Positions 38,667 through 48,149 of a stretch of 64,000 bases of DNA are shown here, piece after piece. The position numbers and the translations under genes are program-made. How positions within the stretch are numbered: the stretch's first letter is position 1; every line of letters begins with the position of its first letter. Origin of the DNA: Nocardia nova NBRC 15556. Its GTDB lineage: Bacteria; Actinomycetota; Actinomycetes; Mycobacteriales; Mycobacteriaceae. The notes beneath the pieces are model-generated. The model had not been told where the DNA came from and ran no database searches. It saw only the letters and a list, made by a program, of their open reading frames with translations. Location: assembly GCF_001613005.1 (NCBI RefSeq), contig NZ_BDBN01000001.1, positions 124,001-188,000 on the forward strand, in the 5' to 3' direction.

Positions 38667-40286
38667 TCAGTCCGCGGTCGCGACGAGGGGTTCCAGGGTC
38701 AGGCCCGACATTTCCTTCTCGATGTACTGCAGCCGCCACTTGTCGCTGAACAGGGCCAGGATCACGCCGTCGGTGCGGGTGAAGACCTCGACACCGCGCT
38801 GGCGGTCCAGCTCCGGCGAGGAGGCGGCGTCGGTGCGCCGGGCCAGCTGATAGGGCAGGAAGTCCAGCTGCGTTTCGACGTTGAATTCGGCCTGCATGCG
38901 GGCGGTGACCACCTCGAACTGCATCGGGCCGACCGCCGCCAGCACCGGAGAGGCGTCGCCGCGCAGATCGTTGCGCAGCACCTGCACCACGCCCTCGGAG
39001 TCGAGCTGATCGATGGCCTTGCGGAACTGCTTGTACTTGCCCGCGCTACGCGCGCGCAGGGTGGCGAAATGTTCCGGCGCGAAGGACGGAATCGGCGGGA
39101 ACTCCACCTTTTTGTCCACGAACAGCGTGTGCCCGGGGGCGAGGGCGGTCGCGTTGACCAGACCGACCACATCGCCGGGGTAGGCGGTGTCGACGGTGGC
39201 GCGTTCGCGGCCGAAGACGGTGAGCGCGTATTTGGTCGCGAACGGGCGTCCGGTCTGGGCGTGCGTGACGACCATGCCGCGCTCGAATTCTCCGGAGACG
39301 ATGCGCATGAACGCCAGCCGGTCGCGATGCGCGGCGTCCATACCGGCCTGCACCTTGAAGACGACCGCGCTGAACGGGTCGGCCGGCTCTCGCGGTGCGC
39401 CGTCGACGTCGGCGCGCGGGCCGGGCGGCGGGGCCAGCGCCACCAGGGTGTCGAGCAGTTGGCGCACGCCGAAGTTCAGCACCGCCGAGGCGTAGATGAC
39501 CGGTGAGGTCTGCCCGGCGAGGAACAGTTCCTGATCGTGGTCCTGGCCGGTGGCCGAGAGCAGTTCGCTCTCCTCGGCCGCGGTCTCCCACGGTTCGCCC
39601 TCGCGAGCGGCGGCCTGCTCGGGCGAATACGACTCCTCCGGCGCGATGGTCGCGCCACCCGCGGTGCGGGTGAAGTGGATGTATTCGGTGGCGGCGCCCT
39701 CGGGACCGCGGCGCAGCAGGCCGCGGAAATCACCCGCGATGCCGACCGGCAGGAACAGCGGCGTGGGGGTCAGGCCGATTCGCTCGCTGATCTCGTCGAG
39801 CAGTTCCAGCGGCGCCCGTCCCGGGCGGTCCCACTTGTTGATCACGGTGATCACCGGGATGCCGCGGTGGCGGCAGACCTGGAACAGTTTGAGGGTCTGC
39901 GGCTCCAGGCCCTTGGCGGCATCGATGAGCATGACCGCGGCGTCGACGGCCGTCAGCACCCGGTAGGTGTCCTCGGAGAAATCGGAGTGGCCGGGCGTGT
40001 CGACCAGATTGATCACGCACTCGCCGTACTCGAACTGCAGCGCCGTCGAGCTGACGGAAATACCGCGTGCCTTCTCCATTTCCATCCAGTCGGAAACGGT
40101 GGATCTCCGGCCGGATTTTCCGTGGATGGCGCCGGCCTCGGAAATCATCTTCGCGTGCAGGGCCAGGGCCTCGGTGAGCGTCGATTTACCCGCGTCGGGA
40201 TGGGAGATCACCGCGAAGGTGCGCCGCCGTTCCGCCTCCTGCGCCACCCGCCCGGATGTGGTCGTGCTGGCTGAGGGGGAATTCAC
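38667..40286 (-). CDS. prfC: Peptide chain release factor 3
   Basis: A GTPase that removes RF1/RF2 from the ribosome after peptide release. The 539-residue protein has the G motifs [21 protein letters not shown] and INKWDRPG, domain II, and the C-terminal RF3 domain with [18 protein letters not shown]. The GTG at 40286 has GAGGAG 9 nt before it; the frame extends 74 codons further up but without homology. Not part of the M. tuberculosis order I remember here. Confidence 0.95.
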   Translation of the reverse strand: MNSPSASTTTSGRVAQEAERRRTFAVISHPDAGKSTLTEALALHAKMISEAGAIHGKSGRRSTVSDWMEMEKARGISVSSTALQFEYGECVINLVDTPGHSDFSEDTYRVLTAVDAAVMLIDAAKGLEPQTLKLFQVCRHRGIPVITVINKWDRPGRAPLELLDEISERIGLTPTPLFLPVGIAGDFRGLLRRGPEGAATEYIHFTRTAGGATIAPEESYSPEQAAAREGEPWETAAEESELLSATGQDHDQELFLAGQTSPVIYASAVLNFGVRQLLDTLVALAPPPGPRADVDGAPREPADPFSAVVFKVQAGMDAAHRDRLAFMRIVSGEFERGMVVTHAQTGRPFATKYALTVFGRERATVDTAYPGDVVGLVNATALAPGHTLFVDKKVEFPPIPSFAPEHFATLRARSAGKYKQFRKAIDQLDSEGVVQVLRNDLRGDASPVLAAVGPMQFEVVTARMQAEFNVETQLDFLPYQLARRTDAASSPELDRQRGVEVFTRTDGVILALFSDKWRLQYIEKEMSGLTLEPLVATAD

Positions 40287-40467
40287 CGATCGGCTCCTCT
40301 TCGCGGGACAGGGCAAAGCATCAGAATACGGGAACAGGCCCGTCCGGCCCGCGCCGGGCGGCCAGTGCCGTGGGGAAAGCCGCCGGTCAGGGCCGGTGTG
40401 CTGGGCATCCGGTAGGTGCCAGGTCAGTCGGCCGGGTGTCGGGCGACCGTTCGCAGCACCAGCCGGC
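40287..40467. other. Intergenic, no feature seen
   Basis: About 180 bp upstream of prfC that must hold its promoter. I see no RNA gene or repeat. It runs into the acyltransferase remnant, and the space between that remnant and rplY (40642-40919) likewise shows only a small GGGTG-TCG-CACCC hairpin near 40754. Confidence 0.3.
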
Positions 40468-40641
40468 GCGGCGGTCGAGATTCTGGAATCCGGCGGGGTG
40501 TGGGGCATTCATCCGGAAGGGACCCGCTCGCCGGACGGCCGGGTCTATCGCGGCCGCACCGGGGTGATCCGGGTGGCGATGCGTTCCGGCCGCCGCTACG
40601 TGGATTGCCATGCCGCGCACTTCCGCGCCGAATCCGCCTGA
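40468..40641 (+). pseudogene. Remnant of a PlsC-type acyltransferase
   Basis: About 57 codons, open to a TGA, encode [20 protein letters not shown] followed by [21 protein letters not shown]. This is the PEGTRS block of 1-acylglycerol-phosphate acyltransferases (motif III) with its flanks. The HX4D catalytic motif, which should lie about 60-70 residues earlier, is absent, no start codon fits, and the normal continuation (a PVVPVA-like strand) is missing. It is a degraded gene fragment. An intact relative may exist elsewhere in the genome. Confidence 0.7.
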
Positions 40642-40919
40642 ACCGGCCGGGGCCGACGATGGACTGGTGTCCGTTCGGCGTGCAATACCGCATCGGGGTG
40701 CGGCGCGGAAGCGGTTTCCGCTACATGCTATTGTTCTCAGGTTGTCTCGGCGAGGGTGTCGCACCCAGTGCACACCGTGATCGACGCGGCTCGGCTTCCG
40801 GCCGTTGTCGTGCGGTCATCGCCCGACGAGCAGACCCTTTCGCCAGGGCCGTCCGAATCAGGACAGTACCTGGCCAGCACACCGTCCGCCCCGGAAAGCC
40901 GTAGGAGAGTATTTCAGTC

Positions 40920-41528
40920 ATGTCCGACGTCAGCGTCCTCGCAGCTCAGACCCGCACCGAATTCGGCAAGGGCGCCGCGCGCCGCACCCGTCGCGACGGC
41001 AACGTTCCCGCCGTCCTGTACGGCCACGGTGAGGCGCCGAAGCACCTGGCGGTCAACGCCCAGGCCTTCGCCGCGATCCTGCGCGAGCACGGCACCAACG
41101 CCGTGCTGGAGCTGGAGATCGACGGCAAGAAGGAGGTGGCGATGACCAAGTCGGTGGTCGTGCACCCCATCCGCCGCTACATCGAGCACGCCGACCTGCT
41201 GATCGTCAAGCGCGGCGAGAAGGTCGTCGTCGACGTGCCGGTCGTCCTCACCGGCGATGCCGCCGCGGGAACCCTGGTCACCCAGGAGGCTACCGTGCTG
41301 TCGGTCGAGGCCGAGGCCATGAAGCTGCCCGAGTCCATCGAAATCTCGATCGAGGGCGTCGAGGCCGGCACCCAGATCACCGCCGGCGAGATCGAACTGC
41401 CGAAGGGCACCACCCTGGCCGGTGACCCGGAGGCCCTGATCGTCAACATCATCGTCGCTCCGGCCGCCGAGGCCGTCGAGGGCGAGGGTGCGGGCGAGGC
41501 CGAGGGTGAGGCCGAGAGCGCCGAATAA
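40920..41528 (+). CDS. rplY: 50S ribosomal protein L25 (CTC form)
   Basis: Binds 5S rRNA in the large subunit. The 202-residue protein is the long CTC-type: an N-terminal L25 domain ([24 protein letters not shown], then [18 protein letters not shown]) and a C-terminal beta domain (about 95-185), ending in a Glu/Ala-rich tail. TAGGAGAG precedes the ATG. pth follows, as in M. tuberculosis. Confidence 0.96.
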   Translation: MSDVSVLAAQTRTEFGKGAARRTRRDGNVPAVLYGHGEAPKHLAVNAQAFAAILREHGTNAVLELEIDGKKEVAMTKSVVVHPIRRYIEHADLLIVKRGEKVVVDVPVVLTGDAAAGTLVTQEATVLSVEAEAMKLPESIEISIEGVEAGTQITAGEIELPKGTTLAGDPEALIVNIIVAPAAEAVEGEGAGEAEGEAESAE

Positions 41529-41539
41529 TTCGGTCGCTC
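41516..41539 (+). terminator. Hairpin over the rplY stop codon
   Basis: GAGCG-CCGAAT pairs with ATTCGG-TCGCTC with a single bulge; the TAA stop of rplY lies inside the loop side. No T-run. It may reduce read-through from the abundant rplY message into pth. Confidence 0.45.
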
Positions 41540-41549
41540 AACGGATTTC

Positions 41550-41575
41550 GATGACGGAATCTGATGACGGAATCT
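41550..41575 (+). repeat. 13-bp tandem duplication at the pth start
   Basis: GATGACGGAATCT occurs twice in a row. The second copy carries the pth start codon; the first offers an ATG in another frame that would stop after 18 codons. Likely a recent slippage duplication. Confidence 0.8.
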
Positions 41576-42142
41576 ACTGCCCCCGCGCTCGTGGTGGGCT
41601 TGGGTAATCCCGGGCCCGAATACGAGCGCACCAGGCACAATGCCGGTTTCCTGGTCGCCGATGTGCTCGCCGAGCGCATCGGCGGCCGGTTCACCGTGCA
41701 CAAGAAGTCGGGCGCCGATCTGCTCGAAGCCCGGCTCGACGGGCGCAAGATACTGCTGGCCAAGCCGCGTACCTACATGAATCTGTCCGGCCGCCCCGTC
41801 GCGGCGCTGGCCCGGTTCTTCTCGGTTCCGCCCACCGAGGTCATCGTCGTGCACGACGAACTGGATCTGCCCTTCGGCAGCATCCGGCTCAAACGCGGCG
41901 GCGGCGAAGGCGGTCACAACGGCCTGCGTTCGATCTCGAATGCCCTGTCCACCAAGGACTATCTGCGGGTCCGGTTCGGTGTGGGCCGCCCGCCCGGCCG
42001 ACAGGATCCGGCCGATTTCGTACTCAAACCGTTCTCCGCGCCCGAGCGCAAAGAGGTTCCGGTGCTGGTCGAACAGACCGCCGACGCGGTGGAGTTGCTG
42101 TTGCGGGTGGGGCTGGAAACCGCCCAGAACCAACTGCATTGA
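41564..42142 (+). CDS. pth: Peptidyl-tRNA hydrolase
   Basis: Releases tRNA from peptidyl-tRNA dropped by ribosomes. The 192-residue protein has all family marks: [18 protein letters not shown] with the catalytic His, [10 protein letters not shown] (Asn), HDELDLPFG (Asp) and [12 protein letters not shown]. It follows rplY by 35 bp, and an ADP-ribosylglycohydrolase follows 19 bp downstream. Confidence 0.96.
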   Translation: MTESTAPALVVGLGNPGPEYERTRHNAGFLVADVLAERIGGRFTVHKKSGADLLEARLDGRKILLAKPRTYMNLSGRPVAALARFFSVPPTEVIVVHDELDLPFGSIRLKRGGGEGGHNGLRSISNALSTKDYLRVRFGVGRPPGRQDPADFVLKPFSAPERKEVPVLVEQTADAVELLLRVGLETAQNQLH

Positions 42143-42161
42143 GTGATCTCTGCGAAGATCG

Positions 42162-43274
42162 GTGGCCGTGCAGGACTACACGACGATTTTCGATCGGTAT
42201 CGGGGCACGCTACTGGGCGGGGCGGTCGGTGATGCGCTGGGCTGGCCGATCGAATTCCTGAAGCTGGAACAGATCCGGGATCGGTTCGGTCCCGACGGGC
42301 TCACCGGATTCGCCCCGGCGGCAGACGAATCCGCGCCCCGGCAGATCACCGACGACACCCAGATGACGCTGTTCACCGCCGAGGGGCTGTTGCGGTGCGT
42401 GCCGGGTGCGGATCCGGCGCCCGCTCTGCGTGGTGCCTATCTGCGCTGGCTGCGGACCCAACGCGAACACGCGCCCGACGCACGCCCCGACGGCTGGCTG
42501 GCGAGTCTGCCGTATCTGTACGCGGTGCGCGCACCGGGCAACGCGTGCATGGGCGGGCTGAATCGGCAGGCGCGGAGCTATCGCGAACCCCATCCCTTCG
42601 GCGTCCCGGGTCCGGTGAACGAGGACTCCAAGGGTTGCGGGACGGTCATGCGGTCCGCCCCGTTCGGATTGGCCGCCCTCGGACCCGAGGCCGCCTTCCA
42701 GGCGTCGGCCCGGTGTGCCCAGCTCACCCACGGCCATCCCACCGGATATCTGGCCGCCGGCGCCTTCGCCGCGCTGATCGACCGGCTCGTCGACGGCGCC
42801 GATCTGCGAACCGCGGTGCAGGACACCACGAGTCAGGTGGAGGCGGTCGCCGGTGGTGCGGAAACCGCCGCCGCCCTGCGCAAGGCCGTGGCCACCGCGG
42901 ACGCGGGGCCCGCCACCTCCGAAGGGGTCGAACAGGTCGGTGCGGGCTGGGTGGCCGAGGAATGCCTGGCCATCGGCGTCTACTGCGCGCTGGACGCCGA
43001 GCGGACCGGGGACCTGCGCCGCGCATTCCTGTTGTCGGTCAACCACTCCGGCGATTCCGATTCCACCGGTTCCGTGGCCGGCAACATCCTCGGCGCCCGT
43101 CACGGCCTCGACGCGCTACCGCTGGATTGGTGCGGTGCGGTCGAGGGCCGCGACGATCTGGCCCGCGTCGCCGACGATCTGGTCGCCGCCTTCGTGTACC
43201 GCGACCGGACCCCGCTCGGCGACCGCTATCCGCTGGACGCCTCGGAAGATCCGGTACCGCAGCAACTCTCGTGA
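42162..43274 (+). CDS. ADP-ribosylglycohydrolase
   Basis: A 370-residue enzyme of the DraG/ARH family that removes ADP-ribose from modified targets using two magnesium ions. Metal-binding motifs are intact: ITDDTQMTLFTAEGLL near residue 63 and NHSGDSDSTGSVAGNILG near residue 290, together with GDALGWPIE at the N-terminus. It is probably cotranscribed with pth. No ADP-ribosyltransferase or toxin gene is nearby, so the substrate is open: proteins, nucleic acid ends or small molecules are all known for the family. Confidence 0.9.
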   Translation: MAVQDYTTIFDRYRGTLLGGAVGDALGWPIEFLKLEQIRDRFGPDGLTGFAPAADESAPRQITDDTQMTLFTAEGLLRCVPGADPAPALRGAYLRWLRTQREHAPDARPDGWLASLPYLYAVRAPGNACMGGLNRQARSYREPHPFGVPGPVNEDSKGCGTVMRSAPFGLAALGPEAAFQASARCAQLTHGHPTGYLAAGAFAALIDRLVDGADLRTAVQDTTSQVEAVAGGAETAAALRKAVATADAGPATSEGVEQVGAGWVAEECLAIGVYCALDAERTGDLRRAFLLSVNHSGDSDSTGSVAGNILGARHGLDALPLDWCGAVEGRDDLARVADDLVAAFVYRDRTPLGDRYPLDASEDPVPQQLS

Positions 43275-43277
43275 CGA

Positions 43278-44924
43278 TCAGTTCAGGTGCGCCGCGGTGG
43301 CCGAGCGGCGCAGCTTCCCCGAGGACGTCTTCGGCAGCGCTCCCGGGCCCAGGACGGTGACGCTGCGCGGGCGGGCGCCGACCGCGCTGAAGACCTCGTG
43401 GACGACCTCGTGCTCGATCCGGCGCACCACCTCGGGATCCTGGAAGTCGTTGCTCTCCACCACGACCGCGAAACTCTCGCGCTTCTGCCCGGCGTCCAGG
43501 CGGACCGCGACCGCGTTGCCCGGCCGCACGCCGGCGACGCGCAGCGCGGCGCGTTCGATATCGGTCGGGAAGATGTTGCGACCGCCCATGATGATCACGT
43601 CCTTGATCCGGCCGCAGACCACCACCGAACCGTCCTCGGTCACATAGCCGATATCGCCGGTGTCGAGCCAGCCCTCGGCGTCGCGCGCGGGCCGGAAACC
43701 CTCGACGGTCACATAGCCCGCGGTGACCGCGGGTCCGCGCACCTCGAGCACACCCACGGTTCGGGTCGGCAACGGCCGGTGCTCGTCGTCGACCACCCGG
43801 ATCTCCAGATTGTCCACCGGTCGGCCGAGCAGAGGCAGGCGGCGCAGATTGCCGTGGTGGGCCGGCGCATCCGTCACCGGAACCGCCTTGCCGAGCGCTT
43901 CGAGCAGATCCGCGTCGACGAGGTCGACGACCTGCCCGACGCCCGGATCCGGAATCGACACCGCCAGTGTCGTTTCGGCCATGCCGTACACCGGCGTGAG
44001 CGCGGACGCGCTGAGCCCGAAGCGTTTTCCGGCCGCGGCCAGGGCCTCCATGGTGTCGGGATCGACCGGTTCGGCGCCGTTCCACATGTATCGCACACTG
44101 CTCAGATCCACGCTCCCGTCCTCGGCGCGCGCCAAGCGGCGGGTCAGCAGCGAATAGGCGAAATTGGGTGCGGCGGTGACCGTTCCGCGGTACTTCGAGA
44201 TCAGTTCGGCCCACAGGATCGGCCGCCGCAGGAAGTCCATCGGCGTCACACAGACCACCTCGGCGCCCAATTGCATCGGGACGCTGAGGAATCCGACCAT
44301 GCCCATATCGTGGAACAGCGGCAGCCAGCTGACCATCACGTCCTGATCGAGCTGGAACTTGACCCGGTCGAACATGGCGTAGGCGTTGACATAGAAGTTC
44401 TCGTGCGTGATCCGCACCGCCTTCGGCGATCCGGTGGAACCGGATGTCAACTGCTGCAGGGCGATATCGGAGTCCTCGGTCGGCACCGGATCGGTATCGG
44501 ATCCGGTGGCCAGGTCGTCGGTCAGGACCACGGTGATACCGCGTTCGGCCAGCAGCGGCGCCGCCACCTCGAACGGCGCGCCCAGCACCACCGCGCGGGC
44601 GTCGATCATCCGCAACACCGTCTCGGTGTCGCGGGCCCACAACTGCAGATCCGTGCGCGGCGTCGGCTGATGCAGCATGGTGATCGACGCCCCGCGCATC
44701 CAGATCGCCTGGCAGGCCGGCGCGATATCGGCGGGCATACCCGCCAGCACGCCGACGGCGTCGCCGTGCTCGATCCCGGCCGCCGCGAGCCCGCCCGCCA
44801 TCCGTCGCGCGAGGCGGTGGATCTCGTCCCACCCCCGGCGTAGCGGCGCCTCCGGCTCCCCGGTGATCAGCCCCCGGCGGGAACGTTGTGCGGTCGCGAA
44901 CATTTCCTCGGTGAACCGGCTCAC
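43278..44924 (-). CDS. Fatty-acyl-AMP ligase (Pks16-like)
   Basis: An adenylate-forming enzyme of 548 residues. Motifs: [14 protein letters not shown] for ATP binding, [14 protein letters not shown] typical of fatty-acyl-AMP ligases, [17 protein letters not shown] and the C-terminal [10 protein letters not shown]. The N-terminus (MSRFTEEMF) and the run [18 protein letters not shown] match my memory of Pks16 (Rv1013), which is next to pth in M. tuberculosis too. Such enzymes usually load acyl groups onto polyketide synthases, but none is near. It ends 3 bp from the convergent ADP-ribosylglycohydrolase and may be in one unit with the two upstream genes. Confidence 0.87.
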   Translation of the reverse strand: MSRFTEEMFATAQRSRRGLITGEPEAPLRRGWDEIHRLARRMAGGLAAAGIEHGDAVGVLAGMPADIAPACQAIWMRGASITMLHQPTPRTDLQLWARDTETVLRMIDARAVVLGAPFEVAAPLLAERGITVVLTDDLATGSDTDPVPTEDSDIALQQLTSGSTGSPKAVRITHENFYVNAYAMFDRVKFQLDQDVMVSWLPLFHDMGMVGFLSVPMQLGAEVVCVTPMDFLRRPILWAELISKYRGTVTAAPNFAYSLLTRRLARAEDGSVDLSSVRYMWNGAEPVDPDTMEALAAAGKRFGLSASALTPVYGMAETTLAVSIPDPGVGQVVDLVDADLLEALGKAVPVTDAPAHHGNLRRLPLLGRPVDNLEIRVVDDEHRPLPTRTVGVLEVRGPAVTAGYVTVEGFRPARDAEGWLDTGDIGYVTEDGSVVVCGRIKDVIIMGGRNIFPTDIERAALRVAGVRPGNAVAVRLDAGQKRESFAVVVESNDFQDPEVVRRIEHEVVHEVFSAVGARPRSVTVLGPGALPKTSSGKLRRSATAAHLN

Positions 44925-45072
44925 CCTCGAACTCCCGTCTCCACCCGACCGGCGGTCGGCACATCTGCACTATCTCGGTGCGCGGGCGCGGCGTTAGCCG
45001 GCGCCGGAGCGTGATCGTTTCAGCGTCGCACTACGAATAACACGATGAAAATCGGAACTCGGTTCGGCCGCC

Positions 45073-46260
45073 TCAGCCCGCGAGGCGGTCGACGGCCTCG
45101 AGGAAGCGATCGAGCTCCTCGACGGTGACGAAGCAATGCGGCGAGGCACGCACGACGGACTCGAGCCGCCGCGCGGACATGTCGAGCAGCGTCGAGCTAC
45201 GGTAGCTGACGGTCACCGTGATGTCTGCGGCACGCAGGCTCTCGCGCACCTCGTTCGGATCGACTCCGTCGACGGTGAACGAGACGATGCCGGAATGTTC
45301 GGTTCCCAGGTCCCGCACCGTGACTCCCCGGATCGACGGCAGATTCTCGCGCAGATGCCGCGCCTTGGCGGCCACGTCGGCGAAGACGTTCTCCGGCCCC
45401 AGATCCAGCAGATACCGCACCGCCGCGCCGAGGCCCAGTCGCGCCGCCACGTCGCACTCCCAGAATTCGAAGCGGCTCGCGTCGGGAGCCACGCGGTAAT
45501 CCTGGGGTCCGGTCCACGCGGCGCTGTGCAGATCGAGGCGGCTGGGTTCGAGTTCGCGGCAGACGTCGGGGTGGACGTAGAGGAAGCCGGTGCCGCGCGG
45601 GCCGCGCAACCACTTGCGGCCGGTGGCCGACATCGCGTCGACGCCCAGCTCCGCGACATCGATATCGATCTGACCGGCGGATTGGCAGGCATCCAGCAGT
45701 ACCAGCGCGCCGACGCGATGGGCGATGCGGGTGGCCTCGGCAACCGGGTTGACCAGGCCGCCGTTGGTGGGAGCGTGCAGCAGCGAGACGATCTTCACAC
45801 GGTCGTCCAGCATGGCGTCGAGGGCCACCAGGTCGATCTGCCCGGTCTCGTCGCTGGGAATCGTCTCGACGGTCGCCCCCGCCGCCCGCGCCCGCTGCAG
45901 GGCCGCGATCACATTGCTGGCGTAGTCCGAACCCGAGACCAGAATGCGATCGTCCGTCCGCAGCGGTACGGCGTAGAAGAAATCCGACCAGGAACGCGAG
46001 GCACTGTCGCTCAGGGCGATCGCCGCGGCGTCGGTGTTGATCAACGACGCGATCGCGGTCTTGACCGCCGCCAGATCGTCGAGCCGTTCCGAGGCGGCGC
46101 GATATCCGCCGATCTCGGCCTCCCGCCGCAGATGCGCGACGACGGTATCGACGACGACGCGCGGGGGTAGTGAGGACCCCGCGCTGTCGAGGAAGACCGG
46201 CGGCGGTCCGGCGGTGTCGTAGGCGGGGATATCGGCGCGCAGGCGGTCGCTATCGAGCAC
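45073..46260 (-). CDS. Class V PLP enzyme, possible EgtE
   Basis: A 395-residue fold-type I PLP enzyme of the aminotransferase class V/cysteine-desulfurase group. The PLP Lys is in SATGRKWLRGPRGTGFLYV, the pyridine-binding Asp in VLLDACQSAGQ, and LLHAPTNGG precedes them. The last step of ergothioneine synthesis needs such a C-S lyase (EgtE), and egtABCD without an egtE lies about 1.9 kb away. The gene order is not the usual egtD-egtE, so the role is tentative. It starts 18 bp after a TetR gene on the same strand. Confidence 0.8.
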   Translation of the reverse strand: MLDSDRLRADIPAYDTAGPPPVFLDSAGSSLPPRVVVDTVVAHLRREAEIGGYRAASERLDDLAAVKTAIASLINTDAAAIALSDSASRSWSDFFYAVPLRTDDRILVSGSDYASNVIAALQRARAAGATVETIPSDETGQIDLVALDAMLDDRVKIVSLLHAPTNGGLVNPVAEATRIAHRVGALVLLDACQSAGQIDIDVAELGVDAMSATGRKWLRGPRGTGFLYVHPDVCRELEPSRLDLHSAAWTGPQDYRVAPDASRFEFWECDVAARLGLGAAVRYLLDLGPENVFADVAAKARHLRENLPSIRGVTVRDLGTEHSGIVSFTVDGVDPNEVRESLRAADITVTVSYRSSTLLDMSARRLESVVRASPHCFVTVEELDRFLEAVDRLAG

Positions 46261-46278
46261 CCTGTCGACGGTAGGCCA

Positions 46279-46830
46279 TCACCAACCACCGCCGCCGGAC
46301 GCCGTCCCGAGAACGGCCCGGATCAGGCGCGCGGACTCGGCGGCCATCTGTTCCGGCGGACACGGCCGGCCGTTGTCGAGCCACCACACGATCGACTGGA
46401 CGAACATCGCCCCGACGATGCCGGGCACGAAATCGGTCGCGGACTGTCCCGGGAGATGTGCACTGGACATGGCCGCGAGGGTGGTGCGCATGCGGTCGGT
46501 GAACCACGGACTTCCCTTGCGGCCCAGCAATGCCGCGTACAGGCGGTGATAGCGGTCGATATGGGCGAAGAAGCCGGCCCAGCGCTGTTCGGGCGAGCGC
46601 TCGGCGTCCGGATCGCCGGCCGTCATCTCCGTCATCGCCTCGTCGAAGATCTGCTCGACGAGTTCGTATTTGTCGCGATAGTTGCGGTAGAACGCGGCCC
46701 TGCTGACCATCGCCCGCGTGGTGAGTTCTCCGACCGTGATCCGGTCGAAGCCTCGCTCTTCGATCGCCTCGATCAACGCCTGCCGCAGAAGGGTGCGAGT
46801 GCGGACGACGCGCACGTTCTGCTGAGACAT
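46279..46830 (-). CDS. TetR-family regulator
   Basis: A 183-residue repressor with the helix-turn-helix part RTLLRQALIEAIEERGFDRI, then GELTTRAMVSRAAFYRNYRDKYEL. AAGGAG stands before the ATG at 46830. It is divergent from a quinone-reductase gene and the space between them has a perfect 7-bp inverted repeat, the usual self- and neighbour-regulating arrangement. A class V PLP enzyme follows 18 bp downstream. Confidence 0.88.
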   Translation of the reverse strand: MSQQNVRVVRTRTLLRQALIEAIEERGFDRITVGELTTRAMVSRAAFYRNYRDKYELVEQIFDEAMTEMTAGDPDAERSPEQRWAGFFAHIDRYHRLYAALLGRKGSPWFTDRMRTTLAAMSSAHLPGQSATDFVPGIVGAMFVQSIVWWLDNGRPCPPEQMAAESARLIRAVLGTASGGGGW

Positions 46831-46921
46831 TTTCGGCTCCTTGTCAGTTTCGGGACAGATCCGCCGAGATGAATCTTGTCGTGGCACAGGAAGTTTCGGA
46901 GGCTGGACAGTGCGTTCGGAA

Positions 46922-46938
46922 CGAGACAGGTTGTCTCG
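46922..46938. promoter_or_regulatory. TetR operator candidate
   Basis: CGAGACA-GGT-TGTCTCG is a perfect inverted repeat with 7-bp arms, 34 bp before the start of the oxidoreductase gene and 91 bp before the divergent TetR gene. GAGACA/TGTCTC arms are typical of operators for this TetR subgroup. Repression of both genes with release by a quinone-like or drug ligand is a reasonable model. Confidence 0.7.
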
Positions 46939-46972
46939 CGGAAACCCTACCTGCGAAACGAGAGAAGATGCC

Positions 46973-47947
46973 ATGCGTGCTGTACGGGTGACGGAGTTCG
47001 GCGATCCCGAGGTGCTGGTTCCGGCGGAAGTCGCGGAACCGGAACCCGCTGCCGGGCAGGTCCTGGTGGAGGTCGAGCGGGCCGGTGTGGCCTTCGGCGA
47101 CGTGATCGTGCGATCCGGCCGGTATCCGCTACCGCTGCCGTGGATCCCAGGGCTGGAGGTCGGCGGGCGGGTCGTCGGCCTCGGTGCCGGCGTCGATCCG
47201 GCGCTGCTCGGCCGGGCGGTGGTGGCGACGACGGTCGGCCAGGCCGGTGGATACGCCGAACTGGCCCTGGCCCCGGCGGCATATACCTTCCCGGTACCGG
47301 ACGGTCTGCATCCAGAGGTCGCGCTCACCGTGTTCCAATCCGGCGCGGTGGCGCGCGGTCTGCTCGCGGCGATGGCGGTGCGGCCCGCGGAGACGGTGCT
47401 GGTCACCGCGGCCGCGGGCCGGATCGGTTCGATGCTGGTGCAGACCGCGAAGGCCGCGGGCGCGCGGGTGATCGGCGTGTCGAGTGCGGCGAAGACGGCC
47501 GCCGTCGCGGAATTCGGTGCCGATCACGCCCTGGATTACGGGTCCGGGGACTGGGCCGAGCGGGTTCGCGCGCTCACCGGCGGCCGGGGCGTGGACGTCG
47601 TGCTCGACGCCGTCGGCGGCGCGGTCGCCGGGCAGGCCCTCGCGGCGGCCGCCGACGGTGCTGGCCGGATCGGCCTGTACGGCTTCGCCTCCGGCGACTG
47701 GGCGGCCCTCGACGCCCTCGGCGTGGCTCGGCGGGGACTGACGGTGACCGGTGCGCTCGGCGTCGTCATCCGCAAGTCCGATGCCGAACAGCGGGCGGAC
47801 GCCGAGCAGGCCCTCGCCGCGGCGGTGCGCGGTGAACTGGTGCCCCGGATCCACGCCCGGCTGCCGCTCGCGGCGGCCGCGGCCGCCCATCGGGAAGTGG
47901 AACAGCGGCGTTCGGTGGGGGCGGTGGTGCTGGTGGTACGGCCGTGA
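46973..47947 (+). CDS. Zinc-free MDR quinone oxidoreductase
   Basis: A 324-residue NADPH-dependent reductase of the zinc-independent MDR group. It has the N-terminal GroES-like domain (VTEFGDPEVL, PWIPGLEVGGRVVGLG) and the Rossmann part with VTAAAGRIGSMLVQTAKAAG and GVDVVLDAVGG. The zinc-ligand cysteines are absent. Members reduce quinones or enoyl compounds. It is controlled in all likelihood by the divergent TetR gene. Confidence 0.87.
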   Translation: MRAVRVTEFGDPEVLVPAEVAEPEPAAGQVLVEVERAGVAFGDVIVRSGRYPLPLPWIPGLEVGGRVVGLGAGVDPALLGRAVVATTVGQAGGYAELALAPAAYTFPVPDGLHPEVALTVFQSGAVARGLLAAMAVRPAETVLVTAAAGRIGSMLVQTAKAAGARVIGVSSAAKTAAVAEFGADHALDYGSGDWAERVRALTGGRGVDVVLDAVGGAVAGQALAAAADGAGRIGLYGFASGDWAALDALGVARRGLTVTGALGVVIRKSDAEQRADAEQALAAAVRGELVPRIHARLPLAAAAAAHREVEQRRSVGAVVLVVRP

Positions 47948-48149
47948 CCGGCATGTTCACCATTTCGACGGATTTTGTGTCGGTGCGCGCGGCTACCCTG
48001 GTTCGAGCGACGGAAGAACCGGGCGCGGTCTCTCGTTGCACTGCTACACGCAATACCGGCACTCGGTCGATGCGGCACTGTCGCCGGCATGGGCTCAGGG
48101 TGAGCGGAACGCGGTGGGTGATCCCCCGCAGGCTCGAGCGGAGGTTGGC

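Noticed and set aside
45073..46260. Calling the class V PLP enzyme a housekeeping cysteine desulfurase
   Set aside because: No iron-sulfur assembly genes are adjacent and the overall sequence is not IscS/SufS-like enough to support it.
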